Assembly (NCBI RefSeq): GCF_018130065.1
Contig: NZ_JAFCME010000005.1
Coordinates: 1 to 64,000 of the forward strand
Length of the DNA: 64,000 nucleotides
Direction: 5' to 3'
Source: Bradyrhizobium sp. AUGA SZCCT0158
GTDB lineage: Bacteria; Pseudomonadota; Alphaproteobacteria; Rhizobiales; Xanthobacteraceae
How positions within the stretch are numbered: position 1 is the first letter of the stretch; every line of letters begins with the position of its first letter. Below, piece by piece: positions 8,600 through 17,263 of this stretch. The position numbers were made by a program, and so were the translations under genes. Under the pieces are notes generated by a model, which saw nothing but the letters and a program-made list of their open reading frames with translations, was not told where the DNA came from and did not search any database.

Positions 8600-9913
8600 A
8601 TGGCTTTTAGACAATTCGGCGCGGCTGCGACAGTGACCGTCGCGCTTGCGCTCGCCTCGCCTGCCCACGCCGTGACCGAGCTGCAGTGGTGGCACGCCAT
8701 GACCGGCGCCAACAACGACGTCGTCAACAAGCTCGCCGCGGACTTCAACGCCAGCCAATCGGACTATAAGGTGACGCCGTCCTTCAAGGGCAGCTATGCC
8801 GACACCATGAACGCCGGCATTGCCGCGTTCCGCGCCGGCACCGCACCGCATATCATGCAGGTGTTCGAGGTCGGCACCGCGACCATGATGAGCGCCACCG
8901 GCGCCATCAAGCCGGTCTATCAGCTGATGAAGGACGCGGGAGAACCGTTCGATCCCAAGGCCTACCTGCCAACCATCACGGGCTACTACTCGACCTCCAA
9001 GGGAGACATGCTGTCGTTTCCCTTCAACTCGTCATCGACGGTGATGTGGATCAACAATGATGAGCTGAAGAAGGCCGGCATCGCCGAGATCCCGAAAACC
9101 TGGCCGGAAGTGTTCGCCGCCGCCAAGAAACTGAAGGCGGCCGGTCATGAGACCTGCGGCTTTTCCAATGCCTGGGCGTCATGGGTCCATATCGAGCAAT
9201 TTTCCGCCTGGCATAACGTGCCGATCGGCACCAAGGCAAACGGGCTCGACGGTTTCGACACCGAGCTGAAGTTCAACTCGCCGCTGCACGTCAAGCACCT
9301 GCAGAACCTGATCGACCTGCAGAAAGACAAAACCTACGATTATGCCGGCCGTGCCAACGGCGGCGAAGCCCGGTTCGCTTCGGGCGAGTGCGCGATTTTC
9401 CTGACGTCTTCGGGCTATTACGGGACCGCGAAAAGCACCGCCAAATTCGACTTCACCTCGGCGCCGATGCCCTATTATCCCGACGCCGCGGGCGCTCCGC
9501 AGAACTCGATCATCGGCGGCGCTTCGCTGTGGGTGATGGGCGGCAAGAAGCCTGAAGAATACAAGGGGGTCGCCAAGTTCTTCACGTTCCTGTCCGACAC
9601 CAACCGTCAGGCCGACCTGCATCAGAAGTCCGGCTACCTGCCGATCACCAAGGCCGCCTACGAAAAAACCAAGGCGGATGGCTTCTACGAAAAAAACCCC
9701 GTTCTGCAGACGCCGCTGAAAGAACTCACCAACAAAGAGCCGACCGAGAACTCGCGCGGCCTGCGCTTCGGCAACATGGTGCAGATGCGCGAACTTTGGT
9801 CCGAGGAGATCGAGGCAGCCCTCGCGGGCAAGAAGACCGCGCAGGAAGCACTCGACGCGGCCGTGGCGCGCGGCAACGCGATGTTGCGGACGTTTGAAAA
9901 GACGGCCAAATAA
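8600..9913 (+). CDS. ugpB: sn-glycerol-3-phosphate ABC transporter, substrate-binding protein
   Basis: This 437-residue periplasmic protein has an N-terminal signal peptide ending near AHAVTELQWWHAM, and the WWHAM motif is typical of UgpB. The body is a type I sugar-binding fold with family segments SFKGSYADTMNAGIAAFRAG and FPFNSSSTVMWINNDELKKA. It captures glycerol-3-phosphate or glycerophosphodiesters for import, giving phosphate and carbon. A GGAGGAATT ribosome binding site precedes the ATG. It is the first gene of ugpBAEC, and a hairpin separates it from ugpA. Confidence 0.93.
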   Translation: MAFRQFGAAATVTVALALASPAHAVTELQWWHAMTGANNDVVNKLAADFNASQSDYKVTPSFKGSYADTMNAGIAAFRAGTAPHIMQVFEVGTATMMSATGAIKPVYQLMKDAGEPFDPKAYLPTITGYYSTSKGDMLSFPFNSSSTVMWINNDELKKAGIAEIPKTWPEVFAAAKKLKAAGHETCGFSNAWASWVHIEQFSAWHNVPIGTKANGLDGFDTELKFNSPLHVKHLQNLIDLQKDKTYDYAGRANGGEARFASGECAIFLTSSGYYGTAKSTAKFDFTSAPMPYYPDAAGAPQNSIIGGASLWVMGGKKPEEYKGVAKFFTFLSDTNRQADLHQKSGYLPITKAAYEKTKADGFYEKNPVLQTPLKELTNKEPTENSRGLRFGNMVQMRELWSEEIEAALAGKKTAQEALDAAVARGNAMLRTFEKTAK

Positions 9914-9936
9914 CGTGTAAATGGTATCGACGAAGA

Positions 9937-9963
9937 CTCCCTCTCCGCTATCCGGAGAGGGAG
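9937..9963 (+). promoter_or_regulatory. Intergenic hairpin between ugpB and ugpA
   Basis: CTCCCTCTCCG / CGGAGAGGGAG forms an 11-bp perfect stem with a 4-5 nt loop and no T tract. Such hairpins after a binding-protein gene often stabilise its 3' end and set higher expression than for the permease genes. That role is inferred here. Confidence 0.6.
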
Positions 9964-9988
9964 CACCTCTGGCATCACAGCGTCCTGA

Positions 9989-10870
9989 ATGGAAAAGTCC
10001 GTCGTCTTCAACAACAAGCTGTTGCCGTATCTGCTGTTGGTGCCGCAGCTCATCATTACAGTCGTATTCTTCTACTGGCCGGCGAGCCAGGCGGTCTTGC
10101 AATCCTTCAAGCGCGAGGACGCGTTTGGTCTGACGTCCGAATTCGTCGGACTGGAAAATTACCAGTCGCTGTTCGCCCAGCCTGAATATTACAAGTCGAT
10201 GCTGACGACGCTGATCTTCTCGTCGCTGGTCGCGGCGTTGTCGCTTTCCATTGCGCTGTTGTTCGCAACCCAGGCCGACAAGAACCTGAAAGCCGCGGGC
10301 ACCTACAAGACGCTGATGATCTGGCCCTATGCGGTGGCCCCCGCGGTCGCCGGCGTGCTGTGGATTTTCATGTTCCATCCCTCGCTCGGCACGCTGGCGC
10401 GGCCGCTGCGCTGGATGAATTTCGACTGGAATCCGCTGCTCAACGGCAACCACGCCATGACCCTGGTGGTGATGGCCGCGGTGTGGAAGCAGATCTCCTA
10501 TAATTTCCTGTTCTTCCTGGCCGGTCTGCAATCGATCCCCAAGAGCGTGCTGGAAGCCGGCGCGATCGATGGCGCGGGTCCGATGCGGCGGTTCTGGACC
10601 ATCGTCTTCCCGCTGCTGTCGCCGACCACGTTCTTCCTTCTGGTCGTCAACGTCGTCTACGTCTTCTTCGATACCTTCGGCATCATCGATGCCGTCACCG
10701 GCGGCGGCCCGGCCGGCGCCACCACCACGATGGTCTACAAGGTCTATGCCGACGGACGGCTCGGCGGCGATCTCGGCGGCTCGGCCGCGCAGTCGGTGGT
10801 GCTGATGGTGATCGTGATCGCGCTCACCGCGGTCCAGTTCAAATATGTCGAGCGCAAGGTGCAGTACTGA
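9989..10870 (+). CDS. ugpA: sn-glycerol-3-phosphate ABC transporter, permease UgpA
   Basis: This 293-residue inner-membrane permease has six predicted membrane segments, starting [18 protein letters not shown]. The EAA loop reads [20 protein letters not shown] near residues 190-210, the docking site for the ATPase Ugp[15 protein letters not shown] is typical of UgpA. It partners with UgpE, whose start codon overlaps its stop (TGATG). Confidence 0.93.
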   Translation: MEKSVVFNNKLLPYLLLVPQLIITVVFFYWPASQAVLQSFKREDAFGLTSEFVGLENYQSLFAQPEYYKSMLTTLIFSSLVAALSLSIALLFATQADKNLKAAGTYKTLMIWPYAVAPAVAGVLWIFMFHPSLGTLARPLRWMNFDWNPLLNGNHAMTLVVMAAVWKQISYNFLFFLAGLQSIPKSVLEAGAIDGAGPMRRFWTIVFPLLSPTTFFLLVVNVVYVFFDTFGIIDAVTGGGPAGATTTMVYKVYADGRLGGDLGGSAAQSVVLMVIVIALTAVQFKYVERKVQY

Positions 10871-11718
10871 TGGTCGAGCACCGCCCGCTCAACGACATCA
10901 TCGCCTACGCGATCCTGACGCTCGGCGTCTTCATCGTCGCCTTTCCAGTCTATCTGGCGCTGATCGCATCCACCCACGACGCCGCGACCGTGGTCGGCGG
11001 CAGCATGCCGCTGACGCCCGGCAGCCAGGCGCTGGAAAACTACTACCGCGCGATATTCGTCGGCGGATCGCGGACCAGCCGCGAGCCGGTCGCGCACATG
11101 CTGATCAACTCCTTCATCTCGGCGATTGGCATTGCCGTCGGCAAGATCTTCATCTCGATCCTGTCGGCCTACGCCGTGGTGTATTTCCGCTTCCCGTTCC
11201 GCAAGACCGCATTCTGGATCATCTTCGTCACGCTGATGCTGCCGGTCGAGGTGCGCATCTATCCGACCTACAAGGTGGTCGCCGATCTCAAGATGCTCGA
11301 CACCTATGCGGGACTGATCATGCCGCTGATCGCTTCTGCCACCGGAACGCTGCTGTTCCGGCAGTTCTTCATGACGGTTCCTGAGGAATTGCTGGAAGCA
11401 TCGCGGATCGACGGTGCGGGTCCGTTCCGCTTCTTCTGGGATACGCTGCTGCCGCTGTCGGTAACGACGATCGCGGCGCTGTTCGTGATCCAGTTCATCT
11501 ATGGCTGGAACCAGTATCTGTGGCCGCTGCTGATCACCACGCAGGATTCGATGCAGACCATCGTCACCGGCATCAAGAAGATGCTGTACACGACCGACGA
11601 GCTGGCCGAATGGCAGCTTGCGATGGCGACCGCCATCCTCGCGATGCTGCCGCCGGTCGCGGTGGTCGTGTTCATGCAGCGCCTGTTCGTGCGCGGACTG
11701 GTGGAAACAGAAAAGTGA
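10870..11718 (+). CDS. ugpE: sn-glycerol-3-phosphate ABC transporter, permease UgpE
   Basis: The 282-residue partner permease begins HRPLNDIIAYAILTLGVFIV, a UgpE hallmark, and has six predicted membrane segments. The EAA loop is EASRIDGAGPFRFFWDTLLP. The ATG overlaps the ugpA stop by one base, so translation is probably coupled. A palindromic element of about 100 bp separates it from ugpC. Confidence 0.93.
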   Translation: MVEHRPLNDIIAYAILTLGVFIVAFPVYLALIASTHDAATVVGGSMPLTPGSQALENYYRAIFVGGSRTSREPVAHMLINSFISAIGIAVGKIFISILSAYAVVYFRFPFRKTAFWIIFVTLMLPVEVRIYPTYKVVADLKMLDTYAGLIMPLIASATGTLLFRQFFMTVPEELLEASRIDGAGPFRFFWDTLLPLSVTTIAALFVIQFIYGWNQYLWPLLITTQDSMQTIVTGIKKMLYTTDELAEWQLAMATAILAMLPPVAVVVFMQRLFVRGLVETEK

Positions 11719-11721
11719 AGA

Positions 11722-11824
11722 GGCGGGTGGCGAATCGCGCGTGGCGAATGGCGAATGGAACGTCAGGCTATGAGCGCGTAACTTTGCGCTTCCCTATTCG
11801 CTACTCGCCATTCGCCACTCGCCC
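11722..11824. repeat. Inverted-repeat element between ugpE and ugpC
   Basis: GGGTGGCGAATCGCGCGTGG then CGAATGGCGAAT is mirrored by ATTCGCTACTCGCCATTCGC then CACTCGCCC. This GCGAATGG-rich palindrome lies inside the operon and could act as a processing or stability element. Confidence 0.65.
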
Positions 11825-11841
11825 CCAACAAAGGTAACTCA

Positions 11842-12933
11842 ATGGCCGGCGTCACCCTCCGCAACGTCCGCAAGACCTATGCCGGTGGCTTTGAAGCCAT
11901 CAAGGGCATCGAATTTGACGTCGGCGACGGCCAGTTCTGCGTGCTGGTCGGCCCTTCCGGCTGCGGCAAGTCCACGCTGCTGCGGATGGTCGCGGGGCTC
12001 GAGACGATAACCGGCGGCGAGATCGATATCGGCGGCCGTATCGTCAACCAGATCGAGCCGGCCGACCGCGACATCGCGATGGTGTTCCAGAACTACGCGC
12101 TCTACCCGCATATGAGCGTCTACAACAACATGGCCTACGGCCTGCGCAACCGCGGCATGCCCGAGCCCGAGATCAAGACTCGCGTCGAGGAAGCCGCGCG
12201 CATCCTCGAACTCGGCGCCATGCTCGACCGCAAGCCGCGGCAATTGTCCGGCGGCCAGCGCCAGCGTGTGGCGATGGGGCGCGCGATCGTGCGGCAACCG
12301 AAAGTGTTTCTGTTCGACGAGCCGCTGTCGAACCTCGACGCCAAGCTGCGCATCGCGATGCGCGTCGAAATCCGCAAACTGCAGCGCCGGCTCTCCACGA
12401 CGGCGATTTACGTCACCCACGACCAGCTCGAGGCGATGACGCTGGCCGACATCCTGGTGGTGATGAATGCCGGCGAGGTCGAGCAGATCGGCAATCCGCT
12501 CGACATCTATCAGAAGCCCGCGACCACCTTCGTCGCCTCCTTCATCGGCGCGCCACCGATGAACCTGATGCCGCTGCGGTCCGATGAACTCAAATCGCAA
12601 CTGGCAGGCGACAGCCGCCTCAACGAGGCCAGCATCCTCGGAATCCGTCCCGAAGACTTCGTCATCTCAAATGAGGCCGTCGGCGGCGGTGTGGCACTTG
12701 GCCTCACCGTCGAGGCGATCGAGCACGTGGGGGCGGAAACCTTTATCTACGGCGCCCGACAACACGAGACGCAGGCGGTGGCTGCCAACCCCGGCGAACT
12801 GCCGCCCGGCGAGGTGATCGTTCGGATTCCCGGGGCCATCGGCCCCGCCATCGGCGAGCGAATCAGGGCGGTGGCGCCACCAGACAAACTGCATCTGTTT
12901 ACCGCCGATGGCCGCAAGCGCGTGGGTGATTGA
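11842..12933 (+). CDS. ugpC: sn-glycerol-3-phosphate ABC transporter, ATP-binding protein UgpC
   Basis: This 363-residue ATPase energises UgpAE. Walker A is GPSGCGKST (about residue 38), the signature is [14 protein letters not shown], and Walker B is [12 protein letters not shown] with the following VTHDQ switch His. The C-terminal 120 residues form the MalK-like TOBE/regulatory domain, with LGIRPEDF as landmark. It is the last gene of the operon. A family B palindrome lies just after it. Confidence 0.94.
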   Translation: MAGVTLRNVRKTYAGGFEAIKGIEFDVGDGQFCVLVGPSGCGKSTLLRMVAGLETITGGEIDIGGRIVNQIEPADRDIAMVFQNYALYPHMSVYNNMAYGLRNRGMPEPEIKTRVEEAARILELGAMLDRKPRQLSGGQRQRVAMGRAIVRQPKVFLFDEPLSNLDAKLRIAMRVEIRKLQRRLSTTAIYVTHDQLEAMTLADILVVMNAGEVEQIGNPLDIYQKPATTFVASFIGAPPMNLMPLRSDELKSQLAGDSRLNEASILGIRPEDFVISNEAVGGGVALGLTVEAIEHVGAETFIYGARQHETQAVAANPGELPPGEVIVRIPGAIGPAIGERIRAVAPPDKLHLFTADGRKRVGD

Positions 12934-12937
12934 TCCC

Positions 12938-13018
12938 GTCATTCCGGGATGGTGCGCTAGCACAGACCCGGAATCTCGAGATTCCGGGTTCGGTCCTTTG
13001 GACCGCCCCGGAATGACG
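12938..13018. repeat. Extragenic palindromic element, family B copy 1
   Basis: CGTCATTCCGGGATGG at one end is mirrored by CCCCGGAATGACG at the other, with an internal perfect palindrome CCCGGAATCTCGAGATTCCGGG. The element at 48065-48152 is nearly identical outside the loops. Confidence 0.85.
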
Positions 13019-13062
13019 TGAAAACAGGGCGGCGCGGCCGATTTACGCAGCGCCTGGAGCGG

Positions 13063-13091
13063 CTTGAACCCTCCCCAAATCACCCCCATAT
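13063..13091 (+). promoter_or_regulatory. RpoH (sigma-32)-type promoter for hsp20
   Basis: CTTGAA at 13063-13068 and CCCCATAT at 13084-13091 match the sigma-32 -35 and -10 consensus (CTTGAAA, CCCCATNT) with acceptable spacing. The expected transcript start is near 13097, giving a leader of about 80 nt that contains the ROSE-like hairpin. Confidence 0.75.
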
Positions 13092-13177
13092 TGCTGTTTG
13101 ACCGGTCAGCAAACCCGCCGGCCGGTCGAATGGGGTGCCGCAAGGGCCCCTCAAAGTCGCTTCGAGAGGACTTTGTA
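13092..13177 (+). promoter_or_regulatory. ROSE-like RNA thermometer upstream of hsp20
   Basis: The last hairpin (13153-13174) pairs AAAGTC with GACTTT and folds the Shine-Dalgarno AGAGGA against TCGCTT, ending 3 nt before the ATG. TCGCT...AGGAC fits the ROSE core (UYGCU ... RGGAY) described for Bradyrhizobium small heat-shock genes. Upstream stems include TTGCTG/CAGCAA (13091-13112) and a CGCCGGCCGG-rich hairpin. At low temperature the ribosome binding site would be masked, and melting would allow translation. Confidence 0.78.
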
Positions 13178-13603
13178 ATGTCTCGTGTTCCATCGTTATC
13201 CAGTCCGTTCCTGCTTGGGTTCGACGAAATTGAGCGTGCGCTCGATCGCGTCGTCAAAGGCGCCGACGGCTATCCTCCCTACAACATCGAGCGCTGCGAC
13301 CGCAGCAATGGGCAACCCGAACGCTTGCGCATCACGCTGGCGGTCGCCGGGTTTACCCGTGACCAACTCGATGTGACCATTGAGGAAAACCAGCTGGTGA
13401 TCCGGGGCCGTCAGCAGGACGACAAGGCCCGGCAATACATCCATCGCGGCATCGCCGCGCGCCACTTCCAGCGCACCTTCGTGCTGGCGGAGGGGATGCA
13501 GGTGCTGGGCGCGGATCTGAAAAACGGGCTGTTGTCGATCGACCTTGCCAGGCCGGAACCTGAAAGGGTCATTAAGACAATTGCTATCAATGAGCACGAA
13601 TAA
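13178..13603 (+). CDS. Small heat-shock protein, Hsp20 family
   Basis: This 141-residue alpha-crystallin-type chaperone holds unfolding proteins during heat stress. LRITLAVAGFTRDQLDVTIE begins the crystallin domain, ENQLVIRGRQ follows, and DLKNGLLSIDLARPEPE is the domain end. The start FLLGFDEIERALDRV is typical of rhizobial class A sHsps. The ATG at 13178 lies directly after a ROSE-like hairpin; the upstream in-frame start at 13064 would place that element inside the coding region, so I reject it. A DUF1150 gene follows. Confidence 0.95.
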   Translation: MSRVPSLSSPFLLGFDEIERALDRVVKGADGYPPYNIERCDRSNGQPERLRITLAVAGFTRDQLDVTIEENQLVIRGRQQDDKARQYIHRGIAARHFQRTFVLAEGMQVLGADLKNGLLSIDLARPEPERVIKTIAINEHE

Positions 13604-13653
13604 TGGAACGAGGAGCGGACTCGACCGCTTAGTCTCATAGAGGAGTCGAGACC

Positions 13654-13920
13654 ATGAGTGATGTGAGTGTGACGTTCGAAACTGAAAAGGTTTCCGTTGA
13701 GGCGCTGGCCCATCTTGGTGAGGGCCATATCGCCTACGTAAAGCAAGTCCGTTCCGAGGACGTGCCCGGGCTGTTTCCGCAGGCGCCGAAGATCGCGCCA
13801 GGACTGAAACTGTTCGCGCTGCATGCCGCCGACGGTACCCCGATCATGCTGACCGACAGCCGCGAGGCCGCGGTCGCCAATGCATGGAGCAACGAATTGC
13901 AGGCCGTCAGCGTGCACTGA
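13654..13920 (+). CDS. DUF1150 family protein
   Basis: The product is 88 residues, with LAHLGEGHIAYVKQVRSEDV and LFALHAADGTPIMLTDSREA matching the DUF1150 family, which occurs beside hsp20 genes in rhizobia. There is no known activity. An AGGAG ribosome binding site precedes it, and 50 bp separate it from hsp20, so the two are probably cotranscribed and heat-induced. A terminator lies at 14039-14084. Confidence 0.88.
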   Translation: MSDVSVTFETEKVSVEALAHLGEGHIAYVKQVRSEDVPGLFPQAPKIAPGLKLFALHAADGTPIMLTDSREAAVANAWSNELQAVSVH

Positions 13921-13933
13921 CCCCGGCTGACCG

Positions 13934-13972
13934 GCGTCAGCTGATCCGACGCTTGTCGGTATCAACTGACGC
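13934..13972. repeat. 39-bp near-perfect palindrome after the DUF1150 gene
   Basis: GCGTCAGCTGAT / ATCAACTGACGC is one mismatch from perfect, and it encloses a CCGAC/GTCGG stem around GCTT. The stem lacks a T tract, so it is more likely an RNA-stabilising or protein-binding structure than a terminator. Confidence 0.65.
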
Positions 13973-14038
13973 AGCGTTGCTGCTGTCGCTGACGCAGGCT
14001 TGGTAGCGGTCGCGTAGACCGCGATGAGAGTTCGCAAT

Positions 14039-14084
14039 ACGCGGGCATGTTCCTCGGATCGGGGAACGGCCCGCGTATTTTTTT
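14039..14084 (+). terminator. Terminator after the hsp20-DUF1150 operon
   Basis: The stem ACGCGGGC / GCCCGCGT with an inner GTTCC/GGAAC pairing is followed by a run of seven T (ATTTTTTT). It ends the plus-strand heat-shock transcript before the convergent ptsN gene. Confidence 0.85.
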
Positions 14085-14125
14085 GGCCGGCGCAATTCGC
14101 CAGCGTCAGTTCGGGAATGAGTGTG

Positions 14126-14587
14126 TTACGCCGCGCTCGCCGGCGGCAGCGCCAGCACCGAGTAGATCGCCTGGGCGTCGCGCGAGGCGCGCAGTTTCTT
14201 GGCGACGTCCTGATCGCGCAGCAGGCGGGCAATCCGCGCCAGCGCCTTCAAATGATCGGCGCCGGCCCCTTCCGGCGCCAGCAGCAGGAATACCAGGTCG
14301 ACCGGCTGGCCATCCATCGCTTCGAAATCGATCGGGCGTTCAAGCCGGGCGAAAAATCCGAACAGCTTTTCGAGCTTGGGCAACTTGCCGTGCGGTATAG
14401 CAACGCCATAGCCGACGGCGGTGGTCCCCAGCTTTTCGCGCTGCAGCAGCACTTCGAAGACCGCGCGCTCGTTCTGCCCGGTCAGAGTCGCCGCCCGCGC
14501 CGCAAGTTCCTGCAGCGCCTGCTTCTTGCTGATGACTTTCAACGCGGGGAGTATCGCCTCGGGTGCGACCAGATCGGTAATCGTCAT
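14126..14587 (-). CDS. ptsN: PTS IIA-like nitrogen-regulatory protein PtsN (EIIA-Ntr)
   Basis: The 153-residue EIIA-Ntr receives phosphate from NPr and modulates targets such as potassium transport and sigma-54-linked nitrogen control. The phosphorylated His66 is in GVAIPHGKLPKL. The DFEAMDGQPVDLVFLLLAPE stretch is the typical IIA core. It is the last gene of the rpoN-hpf-ptsN set, 244 bp after hpf. Confidence 0.95.
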   Translation of the reverse strand: MTITDLVAPEAILPALKVISKKQALQELAARAATLTGQNERAVFEVLLQREKLGTTAVGYGVAIPHGKLPKLEKLFGFFARLERPIDFEAMDGQPVDLVFLLLAPEGAGADHLKALARIARLLRDQDVAKKLRASRDAQAIYSVLALPPASAA

Positions 14588-14831
14588 GGGGCGTTCCGAG
14601 GTGAATTAAGCCGTCAGGGTGCGAAATAGGTTCGAGAACTTCAGCTTCAAGAATTGGGCGTCGAGAAGATGAGGTGGGAGGCGGGCTTAGGCCCGGGTCC
14701 CGATTGGTCGGCTTCTACTCCAACGCATGACCGGTGCCAACTCCCACGGGCGAGTTCCCGCGCGCTATCCTTAAAGGGCGGCGGACCATAGGGAGGGGCG
14801 CTTTGGGCGTCAATGCTGTCAGCCATAGTTG

Positions 14832-15431
14832 TCAGGGGGTAACCGCCGGGGGATCGACCCACCCGACATTGCCGTCCGTGCGCCGGTAAATGATGTTCAC
14901 CCGGCCGCTCGAGCCGTGCTGAAACACGATGCAGGCCGCCCCGGTCAGATCGAGCTCCATGACAGCTTCGCTGACGGACAGCCGCTTCAGCGACTTGGTC
15001 GCCTCCGCGATGATCACGGGACTGTATTCAGAGACCTCGTCGTCGCCCTCCGGGGCCTCGATGATGTAGCTCGGCGCGTCGAGACCCCCGCCGTTCAACT
15101 CCGCGAGCGCCGCTGAAGCCGCATAGGTCTTGCGGGCCGAACGGTCCTTCAGCCGGCTCTTGTAGCGACGCAGGCGCTTCTCGATCATCACCAGCGCCTG
15201 GTCGGCGCTGGCATAGGCGTCGGTGGCGTTCGAATCGGCTTCCAGCGTAATGCCGGAATCGAGGTGCAGCGAACAATCGGTACGGAAGCCGAAGCCATCC
15301 TTGCTCAGCGTGATGTGGCCGGAATAATTGCCGTCGAAATATTTTCGCAGGACCTCATCGGTGCGCTCGCTGACGCGCGAACGAAGCGCTTCGCCGACGC
15401 TGATGCTTTTCCCGGAGATTCGAAGGGTCAT
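14832..15431 (-). CDS. hpf: Long-form ribosome hibernation-promoting factor (HPF/RaiA family)
   Basis: This 199-residue protein joins ribosomes into inactive 100S dimers in stationary phase. The N-terminal ribosome-binding domain begins LRISGKSISVGEALRSRV. The extra C-terminal domain (residues about 140-195: SPVIIAEATKSLKRLSVSEA, then CIVFQHGSSGRVNIIYRR) marks the long form. It follows rpoN in the same orientation, as in most proteobacteria. Confidence 0.93.
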   Translation of the reverse strand: MTLRISGKSISVGEALRSRVSERTDEVLRKYFDGNYSGHITLSKDGFGFRTDCSLHLDSGITLEADSNATDAYASADQALVMIEKRLRRYKSRLKDRSARKTYAASAALAELNGGGLDAPSYIIEAPEGDDEVSEYSPVIIAEATKSLKRLSVSEAVMELDLTGAACIVFQHGSSGRVNIIYRRTDGNVGWVDPPAVTP

Positions 15432-15502
15432 TTGATGCCTCGCTTGATGCCTCGTTCACTCTGTCGGGAAACCGACACTATCGCGATTTGACGCGAACGC
15501 AA

Positions 15503-17170
15503 TCAGGCCGGCGCCGTATCACGGGACCGGTCGGAGGAAGTGGCCGGGGCTGAAAGTGCGTTACCGAGCATGCTTTGTTTGTCACGGCGGCGCTGCACCG
15601 AGGAAGGGATTCGCATCGCTTCGCGGTACTTCGCGACGGTGCGGCGGGCAATATCAATGCCCGACTCGCGCAATCGTTCCACGATCGTATCGTCGGAGAG
15701 GATCGCGGCCGGGGCTTCCGCGTCGATCAATTGCTTGATGTGGTGGCGGACCGCTTCGGCCGAATGGGCCTCGCCGCCGTCGGCCGAAGCGATCGAGGCG
15801 GTGAAGAAATACTTTAGTTCAAAGCTGCCGCGATTGGTCGCCATGTATTTGTTGGCGGTAACCCGTGACACCGTCGATTCATGCATCTGGATCGCGTCCG
15901 CCACCGCCTTGAGGTTCAGCGGCCGAAGATGCGCCACGCCATGGGTGAAGAAGCCGTCCTGCTGGCGCACGATTTCGGTCGCGACCTTCAGGATGGTGCG
16001 GGCGCGCTGATCGAGCGCGCGGACCAGCCACGTCGCGTTCTGCAAGCAGTCGGTGAAGTAGGATTTGTCGCCGTCCTTGCGGATCGTCTTCGACAGCTCG
16101 GTGTAATAGACCTGATTGACCAGCACACGCGGCAACGTGTCGCTGTTGAGTTCGACATGCCAGCCGCCGTCCGGGCCCGGTCGCACATAGACATCCGGCA
16201 CCATGGTCTGGGTGCGCGCGGAGCCGAACTTCAGGCCGGGCTTGGGATCGAGCCGGCGGATCTCGCCGATCATGTCGGTGATGTCCTCGTCGTCGACACC
16301 GCACAATTTTCGCAAAGACGCGATGTCGCGCTTGGCCAGCAAATCCAGGTGTTCGACCAGCGCCTGCATCGCGGGGTCGTAGCGGTCGAGTTCGCGGAGC
16401 TGGATCGCGAGGCATTCGCTCAAATTGCGCGCGCAAACGCCGGGCGGATCGAACTTCTGCAGCACCGCAAGAACCGCATCGACATCGGCTTGCGCGGCGC
16501 CGAGCCGTTCGGCGGCCTGCCCGAGGTCCTGCGGCAGGTAACCGGCATCGTCGACCAGATCGATCAGATATTGTCCGATCATGCGCTGCACCGGACCGGG
16601 GAAAGCCACCGCCAGTTGTTCGGCAAGATGGCTGCCGAGGGTGATTTCGGCGGCGACAAAGGCTTCCAGATTGTAGTCGTCGTCGTTCGACGCACCGCCG
16701 CCCCATTCGGTATAGGCGGTGGGCGCGGCGTCCTGCGCCGCACGGGCCGCGGCTTCCGCCGGCTCTTCGGTAAAGACGTTGTCGAGCGGGGTATCCAGTG
16801 TCTGCTCAATTTCTGTGCGGCTGCCGAGGTCGCGGTTCAGCCAGTCTTCCTGGCCGGCTTCGAACTGGCCGGGCTCAAAATTGTCGCCGGTAGAGCCGGC
16901 CATCTCGCCCGGCTCGGCGCCGCCCTCGCCATAGCTCTGGGAATCACCGGAATTGGAGAATTCAGCCTGTTCCGGGACCGGCTCGCCCCTGACCGGCGCT
17001 TCAGGACCGTCGCTGGCCCGCTCCAGCAGCGGATTACGCTCCAGCTCCTCCTCGACGAAGGCCGAGAGGTCGAGATTCGACAGTTGCAGCAGCTTGATCG
17101 CCTGCATCAGCTGCGGCGTCATCACCAGCGACTGCGACTGGCGGAATTCTAGTCTCTGCGTCAGGGCCAT
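15503..17170 (-). CDS. rpoN: RNA polymerase sigma-54 factor
   Basis: The 555-residue sigma factor drives nitrogen-fixation, nitrogen-assimilation and other enhancer-dependent promoters. Region I begins ALTQRLEFRQSQSLVMTPQL. An acidic variable region II covers about residues 50-160. The core- and DNA-binding domain ends with the RpoN box ARRTVAKYREAMRIPSSVQR near residue 520. LptB lies 93 bp upstream in the same direction. Bradyrhizobium is known to have two rpoN copies elsewhere in the genus; this one has the chromosomal lpt-linked context. Confidence 0.96.
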   Translation of the reverse strand: MALTQRLEFRQSQSLVMTPQLMQAIKLLQLSNLDLSAFVEEELERNPLLERASDGPEAPVRGEPVPEQAEFSNSGDSQSYGEGGAEPGEMAGSTGDNFEPGQFEAGQEDWLNRDLGSRTEIEQTLDTPLDNVFTEEPAEAAARAAQDAAPTAYTEWGGGASNDDDYNLEAFVAAEITLGSHLAEQLAVAFPGPVQRMIGQYLIDLVDDAGYLPQDLGQAAERLGAAQADVDAVLAVLQKFDPPGVCARNLSECLAIQLRELDRYDPAMQALVEHLDLLAKRDIASLRKLCGVDDEDITDMIGEIRRLDPKPGLKFGSARTQTMVPDVYVRPGPDGGWHVELNSDTLPRVLVNQVYYTELSKTIRKDGDKSYFTDCLQNATWLVRALDQRARTILKVATEIVRQQDGFFTHGVAHLRPLNLKAVADAIQMHESTVSRVTANKYMATNRGSFELKYFFTASIASADGGEAHSAEAVRHHIKQLIDAEAPAAILSDDTIVERLRESGIDIARRTVAKYREAMRIPSSVQRRRDKQSMLGNALSAPATSSDRSRDTAPA

Positions 17171-17263
17171 GGAGGCGAGAACCGATCCACTGAAAGTTGG
17201 TCCGATTCTTGCTTATCCTAGTCCAAAGCTGATGTACACGGCTTGACGTCTGCTAAAAATGGG

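Noticed and set aside
10744..11097. A minus-strand frame opposite the ugpA/ugpE junction
   Set aside because: It is antisense to two intact permease genes.
15881..17152. A 423-residue plus-strand frame opposite rpoN
   Set aside because: It is antisense to an intact sigma-54 gene.
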